Assembly: GCA_032622095.1 (NCBI GenBank)
Contig: CP136067.1
Span: forward strand, 129,227,990-129,291,989
DNA from: Siphonodentalium dalli
Lineage: Eukaryota > Mollusca > Scaphopoda > Gadilida > Siphonodentaliidae
Reading direction: 5' to 3'
DNA length: 64,000 nt
The position numbers and the translations under genes are program-made. Under the pieces are notes generated by a model. The model did no database searches. It worked only from the letters and a program-made list of their open reading frames with translations, and was not told the origin of the DNA. Each line of letters begins with the position of its first letter. Within the stretch, counting starts at the first letter, position 1. Shown in pieces: positions 33,775-46,102 of the stretch.

Positions 33775-34477
33775 ATAAATGCGGATTGTAGTTACATGCG
33801 ATGTTTTACCCAGCAAGTGGTTTTCCACGCTATATGAGTCGATATGAGTATTATCTTAGTTTAGTGTTGTTACCTAGCAACTAACCTACAAGCTTGTTGT
33901 CAATAAAACCTACAAACACCCCAATTCCAAGCAAAATAGTCATGTCTCGAAACAACAACACCGTTGAAAAAAATTGAGGCTATAAAATATAAGTTAAGTA
34001 TTTATATAATAATTTGTTCTAATCAATGTAACATAAATTCCAGCGAACAATTAGGCGTTGTGCATGCATGTATGTGTTTATCAGTAAAGTGGATGGTACC
34101 TGGCGGGCAGTGCTATGATGTCTATCACTTCACACAACCCCATGTCCTAGTAACAAAATCATACTACTGGTCAATGCCATGCCTGAAGCAAAACGATTTC
34201 GAAATTTCAGACTGTAACAGAGACCGATATAGTTCCGATAGTTCAATTGCATAGCCAACTTTAATTTTGGCGTAAACTATGTGGATTCCAAGAGTTAAAT
34301 ATTTACCTACATATTCAACCGATGTTTGATGCAATGTACATGACGAACTATTAAATGAGGTTTTGCTCAAGTATCCATCTATTCAGAATTATAGAGTTAG
34401 AATAAAATGTTTCAAAAAATAGAGCTATACCCCGTGTTTACAAGTAGAGAAAGTCATACTCGCACAAGTCAAATCAC
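33775..34477. other. Gene-free stretch
   Basis: No convincing gene. A 96-codon open frame at 33964-34254 lacks recognisable motifs and splice context. Confidence 0.35.
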
Positions 34478-34480
34478 TTA

Positions 34481-34893
34481 GGGTACGTTCATACGCTGGC
34501 AAGTTTTCACGATATGTCTTGCATGCATTTCTTCATAGAAAACCACATGGTGCCAGAATATGAACGGAAACGTGGAAATAACATGTATCTTTACCAAAGC
34601 AAACTACTTGAGAAGTAATATTTATGTAGGTCCACTTGTAACAGTGCTACTGACATTTGCCTTCAAATGCCTGTATGATTGATTCTTCCGAGATAATTGC
34701 ACGCTATTTACAGACATATTCCGGTAGCATTGCTACATGTGGGAATACAGACATTTTACTTCTCACATAGTTAGCTGTGGTACAGATATATTTTATATGC
34801 AAGTTTCCGTTCGCATCCTGGTACCATATCGTTTTCTACTACGAAATGCCCGCAAACCATACGGTGCAAACATGCCAGTCTATGAACGTACCC
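34481..34893. mobile_element. PIF/Harbinger-type MITE with TTA duplication
   Basis: GGGTACGTTCATAC at the left is matched by its inverse at the right (TATGAACGTACCC), and TTA flanks both sides (34478-34480 and 34894-34896). The inverted arms extend with mismatches for about 200 bp and include GAAAACCACATGGTGCCAG and GAACGGAAAC. A 3-bp TTA duplication and GGG ends are the Harbinger pattern. It is non-autonomous. Relatives lie at 54745-55526. Confidence 0.85.
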
Positions 34894-35069
34894 TTATAGA
34901 CAAGAAGCGTGTAGAATCACGTGACCTGTGACGTATAGAGTTACCATCACCCACACAATCGCTAGAAGCGGCATCTCTCTAAGTAATGGTTAGAGCACAA
35001 GAATTGTTCTTTACCAGAATCAATCGAGTCGGAGACGAGATTTATTCTGGTAATGAACAATTCGCGTGC

Positions 35070-35180
35070 TCTGACCGACTTAGGTGACGTTTACACATAT
35101 CCGGTGAAGCCGTTACCCGGCGAACCCGTTAGCCGGCGAAGGTTGGGCAGAGTGTTTACACATCGCCGGCGAAGATACGC
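35070..35180. repeat. TIR fragment GTTTACAC-CCGGCGAA
   Basis: TAGGTGACGTTTACACATAT with CCGGCGAA repeats resembles, in inverse, CGCCGGGTAATGTATAAACA near 36595-36622. These look like end fragments of another short TIR element. No complete copy was found. Confidence 0.4.
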
Positions 35181-35189
35181 ATATATTCA

Positions 35190-35790
35190 TGTGTCTCCTT
35201 TACTTGTTAATAGTTTCGTTTTAGTTATCACTGAACTGAAATATGATATTGCTGTACACCTGTAAACATCTAGCCGCTTCATGTTAGAGATATGGTTGGG
35301 CAGTATAGTGAAATGAAACTTTTTAGAAATGGAAATGCTGAAATTATTAATATCCAACTCAAACTTTCAGGTATTGCTATTGGTGATTTTATAGATATTT
35401 AAAAAAACATTGTTAATGGTTTGTTTGGATTCATATACAGCCTGTGAAGTGAGTGTCGCACCAAAAGCATGGCCATTGTCAGTTTTGAGATCTTTTCGTC
35501 GCATACATCTACACATTGGTGTCTAATCATTCGGATTTGATTTTATATTATATAGATAAGTTTCAACATCGCGAATCAAATGTGACACATTTTCCGTTTG
35601 CACATTATACAATAAAATATGTTTTTCATTTTACTCGGGCGTTCACCATGTCCATGTATATAGGGCCGTGACGATGTGGTGTCTCATCCCAACTTTAATC
35701 AAAATATTCAAAAGCTGGAAATGTCATACCTGACACGGCAATAGTTGTACATTTGACATCAGCAATATGTTGAAATTGTTCTCGTAGTTT
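35190..35790. other. Gene-free stretch
   Basis: No gene or structured repeat recognised. Confidence 0.4.
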
Positions 35791-35799
35791 TATTTTTAA

Positions 35800-36060
35800 C
35801 AATTTGTTATTGGTGATTTCTTTAGGCAACATTTGCTTATTTTTTTACCAAATTGTTGGACTGAAATGACCATCAGTTGGAAATGATCCAACCTTATTAG
35901 AGGAGCGTCAAGTTTGGAAAATGTCCAACAATTGGAAATCTTAAGGCTGGATGCTAGGGTTTTGCAATTTTCAGGGTTCAGATTAAAAAAAATTCTCACA
36001 CCTGGCCATAACCACGGTCGGTCGATAAATTCCAAAGATGAACAGTCCCACACTCAGATT
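35800..36060 (-). repeat. hAT-like repeat family F fragment
   Basis: ATCAGTTGGAAATGATCCAA, GGAAAATGTCCAACAATTGG and TTTTCAGGGTTCAGATT align with the inverse of the 27745-28270 element. The termini are absent. Confidence 0.55.
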
Positions 36061-36664
36061 TAGATTATTGAACTAATTGTCCATAAAGTTTGAATCCACA
36101 GAAACGTGCTATCCCATTTCCTCCATATATAGATATGGACATACATGTACATGAATTAATTCCCTCGAATGCGCAAGAAATGTACCATGCACATGCAGAG
36201 TACGTGTACCATCATCGGTTAGTATTTATAATAATAGCTTATAACCAAGGTGCGTGACCACCGACCTGACAGCTGATTAGAGACAATCAAACTGGCAGAC
36301 TGACCAATATATACACAGGTGGAAAGCGGGCTGGTCTATCAGCGATTACACAATAATATTGTTCGAGTTAATTGTTGAAAGGAAATCATGCACCCATGAC
36401 GGCATGACCCCAGATAAACATCTAACTTAATCGCAGAGCGAATTAGAATCCATACGACAATCAGGTGCTTGTACTAAATCATTTTATCCAAAAGTTGAAA
36501 ACCGTATAGCTGAGTATCCGGATAGCCGTAATTCTTATCCGGCGAAGTATAAACACTCTATTGTTATCGCTGCCGGCTAAAGCGAATGCGATCTTCGCCG
36601 GGTAATGTATAAACACCCCCTTAGAGCACAATTGATCACACATAATGCAATAAACTGGAAATGT

Positions 36665-38200
36665 GCGGGTGGAATTATTCACGCATGTTTTCATGAATAC
36701 AAAACGGGCGTGCAGTGTTCATGTGCCACATCTTCAGTGAAATAATCTCGTCGGCCGGGGGGGGGGGGGGGTATTCCCACATCGACCAAATGTTTTGTCC
36801 CGTATATGAATGGAATACACTGCTGTGATGGTGCATAGCAAGCTATACTGCAACAACGCGACAAGCTAGAAATGTCAATAAGCTTGGTCGAGGTCGTTCT
36901 GAAATGACAATTTCCAAAACAATATTCAGCGTACATTTAAAGGTACGGTTGGCCTTGGCGGTGGGTATCCTGTGCAAATATTTCCACCAGTCAAAAACCG
37001 CCACAAACAGAAAGAACAACAAAATGTAGACAGACTTTGTCCGTATACAAATAAGAAATATCGCATAAACAGTATGTTATTGTCATATCTTTGACCATTG
37101 TTATGTAAACAAAAGCATAACAAGTTACTTTTCTGGTGTTTGTTTATATTATGATGGTAAACATAAAGAGCGTTCTTTGTTGGTGAATTCCTGATATGGA
37201 GCGAATAAAGAGCGTTTATGCCATTTGTGTGTGATTAGCCAGCAGCATTATGCTGTCTTCTGTAACACAATCAGGCTCTTGCTTAGGTAAAATATAGTAA
37301 ATCTTTATGATAACATGCTGTTTACGCGATGGTCATGGTATATATGCACGAAACTGTATGCGATTTAATGTTTTTCTGTTTACGGTGTTTGGAACAAATA
37401 TGAATATTTTCGACAACTAAGGCCTCACGTGCCTTTAACGTGTATGGTTTTATAGCAAAAATTGGCCGTTTCCGATAGTTCTCCGTTCTAACAAATTTAG
37501 GACTTACAATGGACTACATGGAACATGTTTATATACAATACTATTTTGTAATTGGAACCAACGGCTTTCACGTTTTTAACCTTCGCTTTTGAGACCATGC
37601 AGTAACGAGTCCATTCAAAAGCTGCATACTGGTGACCGGTAACATAGCAACTATAATATATATTGGATGGGTGAGAACTCTTCGGGTGGAATAATTCACG
37701 CATAATATTTCCATGGATACACCGCGTGCGTGCAGTGTTCGTGTGCCATAATCTAGTCGGCGGGGGATTCCCGCATCGACCGAATGCTAGCTACATGTAC
37801 ATCGACAAGGGGACAGGTAGAAATGTCAATAAACTACAATGCTTTACATGAAAACTGTTTATGTACAATAATAGTTTGTGTTTGTCCTCAACAGCAATTC
37901 TGCTGATCGGTACGGTTACCACGTTTTAACCTTCGCGGTTGAGACCAGTTGGATGGGGTACGAAACAGCGGTCGGACTAGCTGTAACATGACACTGTCCA
38001 TATCGTGTGACTGACATAGCAACTATAATATCATTTGTTGGATGGGTGAGAAATATCCGGGTGGAATTATTTACCTGTAATGTTTTCATAGATACACTCC
38101 GGGCGTGCAGTGTTCGGAGCCACATCTTCAGTGAGATAATCTCACCGGCGGGGATTTCCACATCGACCAAATGTTTTGTCTCTTCCCAATAGAAACAGCC
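36665..38200. repeat. Dispersed repeat family D, three copies
   Basis: The phrases GGGTGGAATTATT, GCGTGCAGTGTTCATGTGCC, CATCTTCAGTGA, ATAATCTC, GGGGGATTCCCACATCGACC and AATGTTTTGTC occur in order at about 36665-36900, 37680-37845 and 38045-38200. More copies lie at 43850-44880. Single stretches between copies (36910-37670) hold no gene. No terminal repeat was established for this family. Confidence 0.65.
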
Positions 38201-38918
38201 GTCGAACCCTATAGGGCGCGTACACATGGCGGGCAAGAAAATATCAGGTATGCCCCATGTGACTTACTTGACCAATCAAATAAATAATACCGGAAAATAT
38301 CCGACGAAGGCAGCGCGCTGATTTTTTATCGCCAGTTAGTGATATGTGTTCACCTTGATTGGTGGCCATCGGTATCCGTTTACTAATCTCTATAAGGGAC
38401 ACGCTGGTAACCGTTCACGCACTCGAGTTATGATCCATCAATATTATCGCCTGTTTCAACAATTGACTTCGTAATTCCATTTTGGATTGTTTTACATAAT
38501 CGCTGAGCAATTATATGGATATGTGTGGGGACATATATCTTTTTGAGGGTTTCCGCTGACGGAGGATTTCCAACTGCACCCCCTCTTGAATCGGGCCTAA
38601 GACCCAAGATCACATAATTGATTGATTTGAACATATTTATTGTGACCCACTATATACAATATATATTACACAGATTAAATATAACAATAATGGTATGAGT
38701 GTGGGCACAGAGGATCGGAGCACAAGTTGCCGAACTTATCGGAGCTCCTCTCCCCTGGCATTCAATTGCTAATAAATTCAAATATCGGAGATGGTTTTAA
38801 TTCAGGTATATTGTAGAAGTTAATGTTTAAGTGTGGCTGTTGGAGTGGCTGTGGTCTCGCAGAATTGGGGTAAGGGAAACTATAACGAGAAAATTCTGAT
38901 AATTATGAGATTAAGAGA

Positions 38919-39876
38919 TTAAGAGAAACGGTTTGTAGATGAGATAAATGATTGTACTGTCTCAAACAGGCGCGCATTTAGCTTTCCGCTGTAGTGTTGT
39001 ACACCAAACAGGAGATCTTTTTCGGAGACAATAGTCACGCTAAGTTCATCCATACGAGCCCACATCCGATTTCGCGCTTCTGCGTACAGAGGACAACAGA
39101 AGAAAAAATGGTTTGCGTCTTCACATGAATTTCCACAAGTACAATTTGAATGAGCTGAGATGTAGTTTTCATATTTATCAAAGTTTAGGTCGCTACAGTT
39201 ATTTCTAAGTCTACAGTGCAAAATATTTAATCTCCTTTGACCTGTATTGAAATATGGTGGGGGTTTCAAAGTCAGTTCTTTATTACATAATGTTCTATAC
39301 ATGTTACTTATGATTTCGTCTTTACTTGGTTCTGAAGAGGGGTCACCAACTTTTTTGTTATCGGTAGTAGTTTTACATGATAGATTCCATTCAGCTATCA
39401 TGGATGGGACGAAACTCGATTTGAAATGAGTCGTGTTCGTAAAGTAGTTTATGCATCGCAAGGGGTTTCTGATGGGGTATCGAGATGCTTCAGCGACGGT
39501 AGCTGGTAATAGATTGGTGAGGTAGGAAGGGACATGATGAGTAATTATTTTGATCCAGGTGTGCATTTTATGGAGGTTTCGTCTTTCGCTTAATGGACGC
39601 CATCCAAGTTCAAATAAGACTTTTTCATCTGACACCGAACGCGTGAGACCACTTACTATTCTACCAGCGTCTGTATATAGGCGGTCGAGTTTCCGGAGGA
39701 GACAATCGGGTGCATTATCCCAAACAACATCTCCGTACTCCATTATAGGAAGTACGTAAGTTTTGAACATTATCTCGAGGGTTTGTCTATTTACAAGAAA
39801 TTTTATTCTCCTCAGTTGTGACAGTCTGGTTGACACTCGGCTACAATTTTCATTTATATGGGTGTCCCAATGAAGG
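38919..39876 (-). pseudogene. LINE polymerase C-terminal part
   Basis: The open frame starts at the insertion boundary with HWDTHINENCSRVSTRLSQL and RRIKFLVNRQTLE. It continues through EYGDVVWDNA, GRIVSGLTRSVSDEKVLFEL and GWRPLSERRNLHKM to a final C-x-C...H-x4-C-C motif (NCTCGNSCEDANHFFFCCPL). This order (thumb, connection, zinc-knuckle-like end) is typical of Jockey-superfamily CR1/L2 elements. It ends at a stop at 38919 with no internal stops over about 315 codons, so this half decayed little. Confidence 0.85.
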
Positions 39877-42673
39877 TAGCATGTTCAGATCGTTTCGTTT
39901 TTCCGCGTTTTGCATCTGTCGAAACGGAAAAACTCCATTTGCATTTTCACTAAAACACGCAATATTTCATGTACCAATTTTTCCTATTTTCGACGTTCGT
40001 CTAAAATTTAAACTACATCAAACTGCTTCACTGTAAATGATTTTGGGCTAATTATTTAATGTAACAGATTAAAATAAGCACTTGCTTTATATGTATGCCA
40101 ATTTTGTTTTCATTTTCCGGATTTTTAAGGTTTGTTTTCTTAGGTTTAATTTGCCTAACTTTGTCAATTAAAAAAACAATGAACGAATCGCCTCCAAGCA
40201 TTCATCATATGTATCAATGCAAAGCACAGTTCAATAATACATTTTGCAAAGGAGTTTTCGATGAACGGCATTGCTAAGTGTTGCTCATCTGACTCCGAAG
40301 TGATACAGGGGGTCAAATGTGGTATGTTGCAAGGCTGACGGAAGCCGACCACATCTCCTCACACATATTTTTATACTACATTTCAAGCTCAACTGAACAA
40401 AATAAAGTTTAAGCTATTGTCATCTGTTGTCATGGGTTGTTGTTCGTCTGTGCGTGCATCAATGATTGCTGTTGGCATATCCTATATGCCACAAATCTCT
40501 CATTTAATTGTCAACAAACTTCATATGGATTCTTGGGGTGATAATTTTCCCCGAATTGTATCTTGGATTTCACATTTGATTCATCAGCACACCCTGTACC
40601 ATGTCCTGCCTTGGTCCTGTGACTCAGACTGTGAATGGGGGGGGGGTCAAACTTTATGTTTTGTGCTACCGTTGTCGTAAGTGACAAATCAACATCTCAA
40701 ACATATCATTCTGCAACTATTTCCACTACTGCCTGTAAATGGATGCTCTTCATAATAGTACATGTATTTGTGTGAATTTAAGAAACTAATTTTAAATTAT
40801 TCTGTTTACTTTTTCACTTATATTTAACTTTTTGTGTTGCCAATAAACAATGAAGAAAGTGACATTAATGATGATGTACATGTAGCTCAAATTTAAGCGA
40901 TGCGAGTAGAGTATATTGGTGGGTATTAAAAACCAATGTGAAGAAATTTTCCATCAACATCCTTTTTGTTTCTTTGATATAAATTAATCATCATAACCAA
41001 GATAAATAGGACAACCCAACCAGGGACAACCGCCCCAAACTGTCACAACAACCTGCCTCAGTTATTCTATGTTTTACTTGGTTATATGTAAATACGTGGA
41101 TAAAAATAATACATGTAAATAACTGTGATTATAGTGAACTGTGCTGTAAATGGCAACAAAGAATCATGAGATTAAAATAAGACTGATGAGGTGATGTCAG
41201 GTTGATGTGCTGTGAATTTCTGATCAGATATTCACATGTTTATAAAATTGTGGGTTTCATGCAGGTTTGCAACTTCCAAGTCTCCCCTTCATTTAGGGAC
41301 CATATACTTTTTTCTTCTTGATACTGTACTAATCAGGGACGTGGCTAGAGGGGTGTCCACATTGTGAATTCCAATTGCAGCTCCCTTGAATCAGACTAAA
41401 CACAAGTTTTCCGAAATTCCATTCAAACCCCCTCCCCAACTGATTATTATGGTTTTTATCTTGTGGTTAGTCAGATGGAGAAACAGAAGCATGTTTCTAT
41501 ATACCCGGTATGACAAATTTCATAGATCAGAACCTGAAAATTGGATAAATCCTAAACATCTGGTGGTGCGGCTCCAGACATATTCACAGGGCCTAGGAGA
41601 GAAATCAGGACATTCTGAATAGACCATTGATTCGGCCCGGTGTGAGAAAATTTTGAAATCTGATCAAGAAAATCCCTAAATCCTAGAATCTGTAGACTGG
41701 CCTCAAGCCTTCCTACAGCGTTGGAAATTTTTAAACCTCATACCCCTGTTACTTTGGAAATTGTCCAACTGATGACCATTTCAGCCCACAATTTTAACCA
41801 AATGTAGGAAAATATTGTGTTCTTAAATTAAAAGTTTTTGACTGACCACAAGGGACCAACCAGGACACAAGCCCAAAGGTTGGAAAATTTACTACTACAT
41901 GTACAAAGTAGTACCGATACCTTTACTGGGAAAGTATTAACATGAGACAGGTTCATAATAAACTGTGCTTATTTTTATTTCAAATTGATGAAATAACAAA
42001 TTAAATTCAACATATAAACATATATTGTATTAAATGGCATGTGTGTACAGTACATTTATATAGCTTATCGCAACACACAGAAGATAAGACAGACGAACAA
42101 GTCACAAAAATGCAGTGTATATTATACAAATGGCATTATTTTTAAAACAATATCAATTTCAGAACATTGCTGCTCTCTGCAGATTTGTGTTAATTCTCCC
42201 TCGGAGTGCCCCCCCCCCACATGTTTGTAAGTTTGTTAAGTGGTACCATACAATACAGTGTATACAGGCTCCAGATAACCCAGATAAAGTTTTGGGGCAG
42301 GTTCGTTCAACTTAGGATAATCAGGTTAGTTGGCAATGAACCCTGCACATGCAGTTTAGTTTTCAGGTGATACAGGCTTTGTGATTTCTGGATAACAATT
42401 GTTTAGTGGCAGTTTAATGTCTCTGTTTTGCCCAATAATAGCTCGATGACAAGTATCAAACAATTTGTTGCCTTGTGCATGTCTTTGAATGGACTTAAAC
42501 ATTTTGGCAGAAAAAAATATTTGACGTCAATTTTTCGAAAATTCAGAAATAAATCACGTTACATACATTTCATTTTTTCTCAATTTGGTTATGCTTTAGG
42601 ATCAATATACTACCACTTTATATAAAAATTTCCCATATTTTTGCAAATTTTCGAAAAAGGTGTGAAGATGCTA
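39877..42673. mobile_element. 2.8-kb TIR insertion inside the LINE
   Basis: The ends TAGCATGTTCA and the inverse of TAGCATCTTCA match at 10 of 11 bases. ATGAAGG is directly repeated on both sides (39870-39876 and 42674-42680). It is 8 bp if the adjoining T is counted as target. The size of the duplication suggests a hAT-like cut-and-paste element, but the ends do not match a superfamily I can name. Internal open frames are short and unrecognised, so it is probably non-autonomous. A family F hAT-like repeat is nested inside at 41334-41900. Confidence 0.8.
41334..41900 (+). mobile_element. hAT-like repeat family F, nested copy
   Basis: It begins CAGGGACGTGGCTAGAGG and continues with CAGACTAAACACAAG, then TTTGAAATCTGATCAAGAAA, TCAAGCCTTCCTACAGCGTT and GTTTTTGACTGACCACAAGG. 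The order matches 27745-28270. The right end is missing. It sits within the 2.8-kb insertion. Confidence 0.6.
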
Positions 42674-43085
42674 ATGAAGGTTCGATTGTATAGATACTCC
42701 AAGATGTTTATGACAGTCAACTTGCTCTATTTCGTTATCACCAAGTTCGAGATCCAAAGAATCTGTCGAGGGAGTAAGTGAGAACACTATTGATTTTGTT
42801 TTGTCTGCATTGAAAGTAACCAACCATAGTTTCGACCAACAAGAAACTCTATCCAGATCTTCAAAAAGTTCGCGTGTACAGTCATCAAGTGATGGTTGGA
42901 CACTGAAAAAGCAAGTATCATCTGCGTACATGCGAGTAAGGGAATGTATTGTCGTTGCTAGGTCGTTTATATACGCAAAAATAAAAAAGGTCCAAGTATT
43001 GAGCCCTGGGGGACTCCTGCTGGGATTGATTTTGCACACCTGCCATCGTCTTTGAATTTCCCATATGGTACCTCACATACCTTGA
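42674..43085 (-). pseudogene. LINE reverse-transcriptase core, frameshifted
   Basis: One frame gives AKSIPAGVPQGSILGPFLF (the RT motif before the catalytic loop). After a one-base shift near 42975 it continues AYINDLATTIHSLTRMYADD with the catalytic YADD, then CWSKLWLVTFNADKTK and HKHLGVSIQSNLH up to the insertion point. Only the palm part is present. Confidence 0.85.
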
Positions 43086-43640
43086 ATTTTGACTGGACAC
43101 CGGGGAGGGAGGGGCCTAGAAGAAATTCCTAACCAATAATTTGACCAAAGTAAGAAAAATGCAAATGTTGGTCTAAAACCACTAATTCCACATACATTAA
43201 TGGTTGAAAAATCAGACTACAAGAACAATTTCAAACCATTGTTGGTGTGAAATTTCCCACTAATATTGTTTCCAAGTTGTCCCCATGTCCCCACATGCAA
43301 CCATGTAAGTTCGGTAACGTAATGTACACCATAGCCCCATGCACCAAGCAACAATATCCTGAAAACTTCATATGGGGTCTCAATGGGGTGGGGTCATCCG
43401 ATTTGCCACAAAACCATAATAACATTTGTCACCCCACATATACATGCACTATGAAATTATAACATTTCCAAATTTCCAAATAACGTGACCACTTTCTCAT
43501 TATGCAGAAGGTCTTCATGCATGAGATCAGCAACGTTGCTATAGGTTGTTGGGTGTCTAATCCCACCCGACTTCGGTAATACATGTCAACAGTTGGAAAT
43601 TTCACAAAGCTATGAATTGCCAAAATGGACTATAGGTTAT
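43085..43640. repeat. hAT-like repeat family F fragment
   Basis: TTTTGACTGGACACCGGGGA, ATTTGACCAAAGTAAG and ACTACAAGAACAATTTCAAA followed by TGTTGGTGTGAAATTTCC match the right part of 27745-28270. It borders the truncated 5' side of the LINE exactly. Confidence 0.6.
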
Positions 43641-43734
43641 TTACCGGACGCAATTCACTTGAACCAGCATGACTATTACTGTTTTGATTGAGCTCAATCA
43701 ACGCCGTCTAAACCGCCGCGTTCTCACGGGCGTA

Positions 43735-43822
43735 GTCTTTGCAGCAAGAAAATATCAGTGTGCAATTTTACCTGATATTTTCTTGCAGATATTTTCTTGC
43801 AGCTTCATGTGTACGCGCCCTT
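43735..43822. repeat. Short inverted repeat with CAAGAAAATATC
   Basis: GCAAGAAAATATCAG and its inverse CTGATATTTTCTTGC, followed by CATGTGTACGCGCCCTTAG, suggest the end of another TIR element. A related end (GGGCGCGTACACATGGC and GCAAGAAAATATCAGG) lies at 38213-38250. Confidence 0.5.
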
Positions 43823-43849
43823 AGTAACATGTCCCTATAATTATTTACG

Positions 43850-44880
43850 TAGAAGATTTTAATGAATACAGTGTTCATGTGCCACATCTTCGGTTAGATA
43901 ATCTTGTCGGCGGGGGATTCCCACATCGACCAAATGTTTTGTCTCGTCTGTGAATGGAAGTAACTGTGATGCTGCATAGATAGCTACGTGTACTTCAACA
44001 AGGAGCCAGGCAAAATGTCAATAAACAACACGGCTCTACAATGTTTATGTACAATAATATTGTGTGTTTGGCATCAACGGCAATTCTGCGGATCGGTACG
44101 GTTACCACGTTTAACTTTCGCGGGTGCATGAGACCAGTTGGATGGGGTAAGAAACAGCGGCCGGACTCGCTGTAACATGTCCCTATCAGGTGACTGGTAA
44201 CATAGCAACTATAATATCATGTGTTGTATGTGGTGAGAACTCTGCGGGTGGAATTATTTACCTATAATGTTTTCATGGATACGTACACTACGGGTGTGCG
44301 CTGTTCATATGACACATCTTCAGTCAGATAACCTCGCCGGACTCGTAGTAGTAACATATCCCTACCAGGTGACTGGTGACATAGCAACGAAAATACAATA
44401 TAGCGGATGTTGTAAGAACTCTCCGGGTGGAATTGTCTACGCACAATGTTCTCATGGATACACTGCGGGCGTACAATGTCCACGTGATACACATTCAATG
44501 AGATAATCTCGCCCCAATAGAAACAGACGTCGCATCCTTAGTAATATGTCTCTATCAGGGGACTGGTGACATAGCAACAATAACATATAACTATAACTAT
44601 ATTGCATGTGGTAAGAAATCTCCGGGTGGAATTATTTACGTAGAATATTTTCATGAAAACTCTACGGGTGTGCAATGTTCATATTACTCATCTTCAGTGA
44701 GACAATCTCACCGGCGTGAGTGCGTGCAGTGTCCATGTGAAACACGTTCAGTGAGACAATCTCGCCGGTGGGGATTCACACATCGACCAAATGTTTTGTC
44801 TCGTCTGTGAATGGACAGAACAGTGATGCTGCATAGCTAGCTACTTCAACAACGAGACAGGACGAAATGTCAATATACGC
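43850..44880. repeat. Dispersed repeat family D, four tandem-like copies
   Basis: The same phrase series as at 36665-38200 appears near 43860-44025, 44240-44340, 44400-44520 and 44620-44875. Several copies are joined by GTGACTGGTRACATAGCAAC. The copies are roughly 200-370 bp apart and degenerate. Confidence 0.65.
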
Positions 44881-44960
44881 CGTCATGGTATTTAATTATT
44901 ACCCGCTATTTGTTGGTTACAGATTGTGTTTGATCGATCGGATTTCGTTAAAGAGAACTA

Positions 44961-45176
44961 CAGTAATGCCCTAATTAATCGACTCCATAACCACAGCAGA
45001 ATTATGGGTAATTTTTCAGGATTTAGTCGGAAATATGGCTTGTTGCCATTCATCGGAAAGCTCTCGGGGGAGAGCTTTCCGATGAATGGCAACAAGCCAT
45101 ATTTCCGACTAAATCCTGAAAAATTACCCATAATTCTGCTGTGGTTATAGAGTCGATTAATTAGGGCACATTACTG
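44961..45176. mobile_element. TA palindromic MITE, best copy
   Basis: CAGTAATGCCC and its near-inverse are flanked by TA (44959-44960 and 45177-45178). The arms are nearly perfect inverse copies of about 105 bp meeting at GCTCTCGGGGGAGAGC. Both arms contain the 8 bp missing from one arm at 14006-14210. Confidence 0.9.
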
Positions 45177-45430
45177 TATAGTGAATTTTAAAGACACACA
45201 TTATATTGTGAGTTTTTTTTAACTAATGTTATTTAAATAACTATCGCCGATAAGAGACCCAATGCGTAGAATATATAATTTGATACGTTGATTTTGTTGC
45301 CTTCCATGGGATGCAAATTGATATGTCATTTTGTAATACAATTATTGTCAGACCAACCTGCATGCATACCCTTTGGGTCGCAACATAATCAACATCCATT
45401 TCTGACATTTACACTCAACTGGCAGATTAA

Positions 45431-45690
45431 CCCTTCTATGACTGGAGCTTCCTGAAATTTTACGAAAACCCTGTGCCAATGCATTCTCTAATATATGCGA
45501 GTCTCCCATAGAGAGCATAGCATTTATAAGAGAATACATTTGCCTAACAAAATTATTTGCCTTGACATTGTAAGCCAATGCAGTCTCTTATGTATACGAG
45601 GCTCCCTGTGGGATACTATAGCATATATAAAAGAATGCACTGGCATAGTGTTTTAATGCTGCACCAGCGCAGCTCCCGTCACGAACTACA
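45431..45690. mobile_element. TTAA twin-hairpin element, degraded copy
   Basis: TTAA (45427-45430) precedes CCCTTCTATGACTGGAGCTT. Inside are two segments related to CCAATGCATTCTCTTATATA, in opposite orientation with decayed second arms. The right end GCACCAGCGCAGCTCCCGTC matches the right end at 7418-7440. The right TTAA is not preserved. Confidence 0.65.
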
Positions 45691-45732
45691 TGCAAGTGTT
45701 CAAAGAGTAGTTAACGGCAACTTAGCGCTTAA

Positions 45733-46102
45733 AGACACATTATGCAATTGTTCGGGTACGTGAAACTTGTAAGTTAGTATTCAGGCACCATGCCAACTGG
45801 GGGAATGTAGCATTCTACTAACATAGCGGAAAATCTGAAGCAAATCGACCGTACCACTCCAAACAAAACATCGTCTGACCTACGCTCAAATGTAAATATT
45901 TACTTCTAGATTCGGGACCCAACTATCGGCGGTAAACTTACGAAAACGATTTCACTATCTCGAGTCACTGCATTTCATGTAATATATAAGATTTACGGTG
46001 TGTGTTGCCAATTTAGATATAATATTTGTAAAATATAACTACTTCGAGGAAGGTTATTCACGATTTCCATTTGATCACCCTACTGGAGTGTTTAATATCA
46101 CT
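45733..46102. mobile_element. TTAA dispersed repeat (family A), copy 3, inverse
   Basis: It is flanked by TTAA at 45729-45732 and 46103-46106. Orientation is opposite to the copy at 19441: it begins AGACACATTATGCAATTG and ends GGAGTGTTTAATATCAC. The core contains CGGGACCCAACTATCGG. Confidence 0.8.

Larger units (their letters stand above)
38615..43085 (-). mobile_element. CR1/L2-like LINE split by a later insertion
   Basis: Minus-strand coding runs from about 43085 to 42674 and resumes at 39876. Removing 39877-42673 plus one copy of the ATGAAGG duplication joins ...QSNLH to WDTHINENC in frame. The 3' untranslated region ends in an AATCAATCAAT tail near 38615. The 5' side is truncated inside the polymerase domain and abuts hAT-like repeat sequence. 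Confidence 0.85.

Noticed and set aside
33964-34254. 96-codon plus-strand frame
   Set aside because: AT-rich, no motif, no splice context and no conserved-looking composition.
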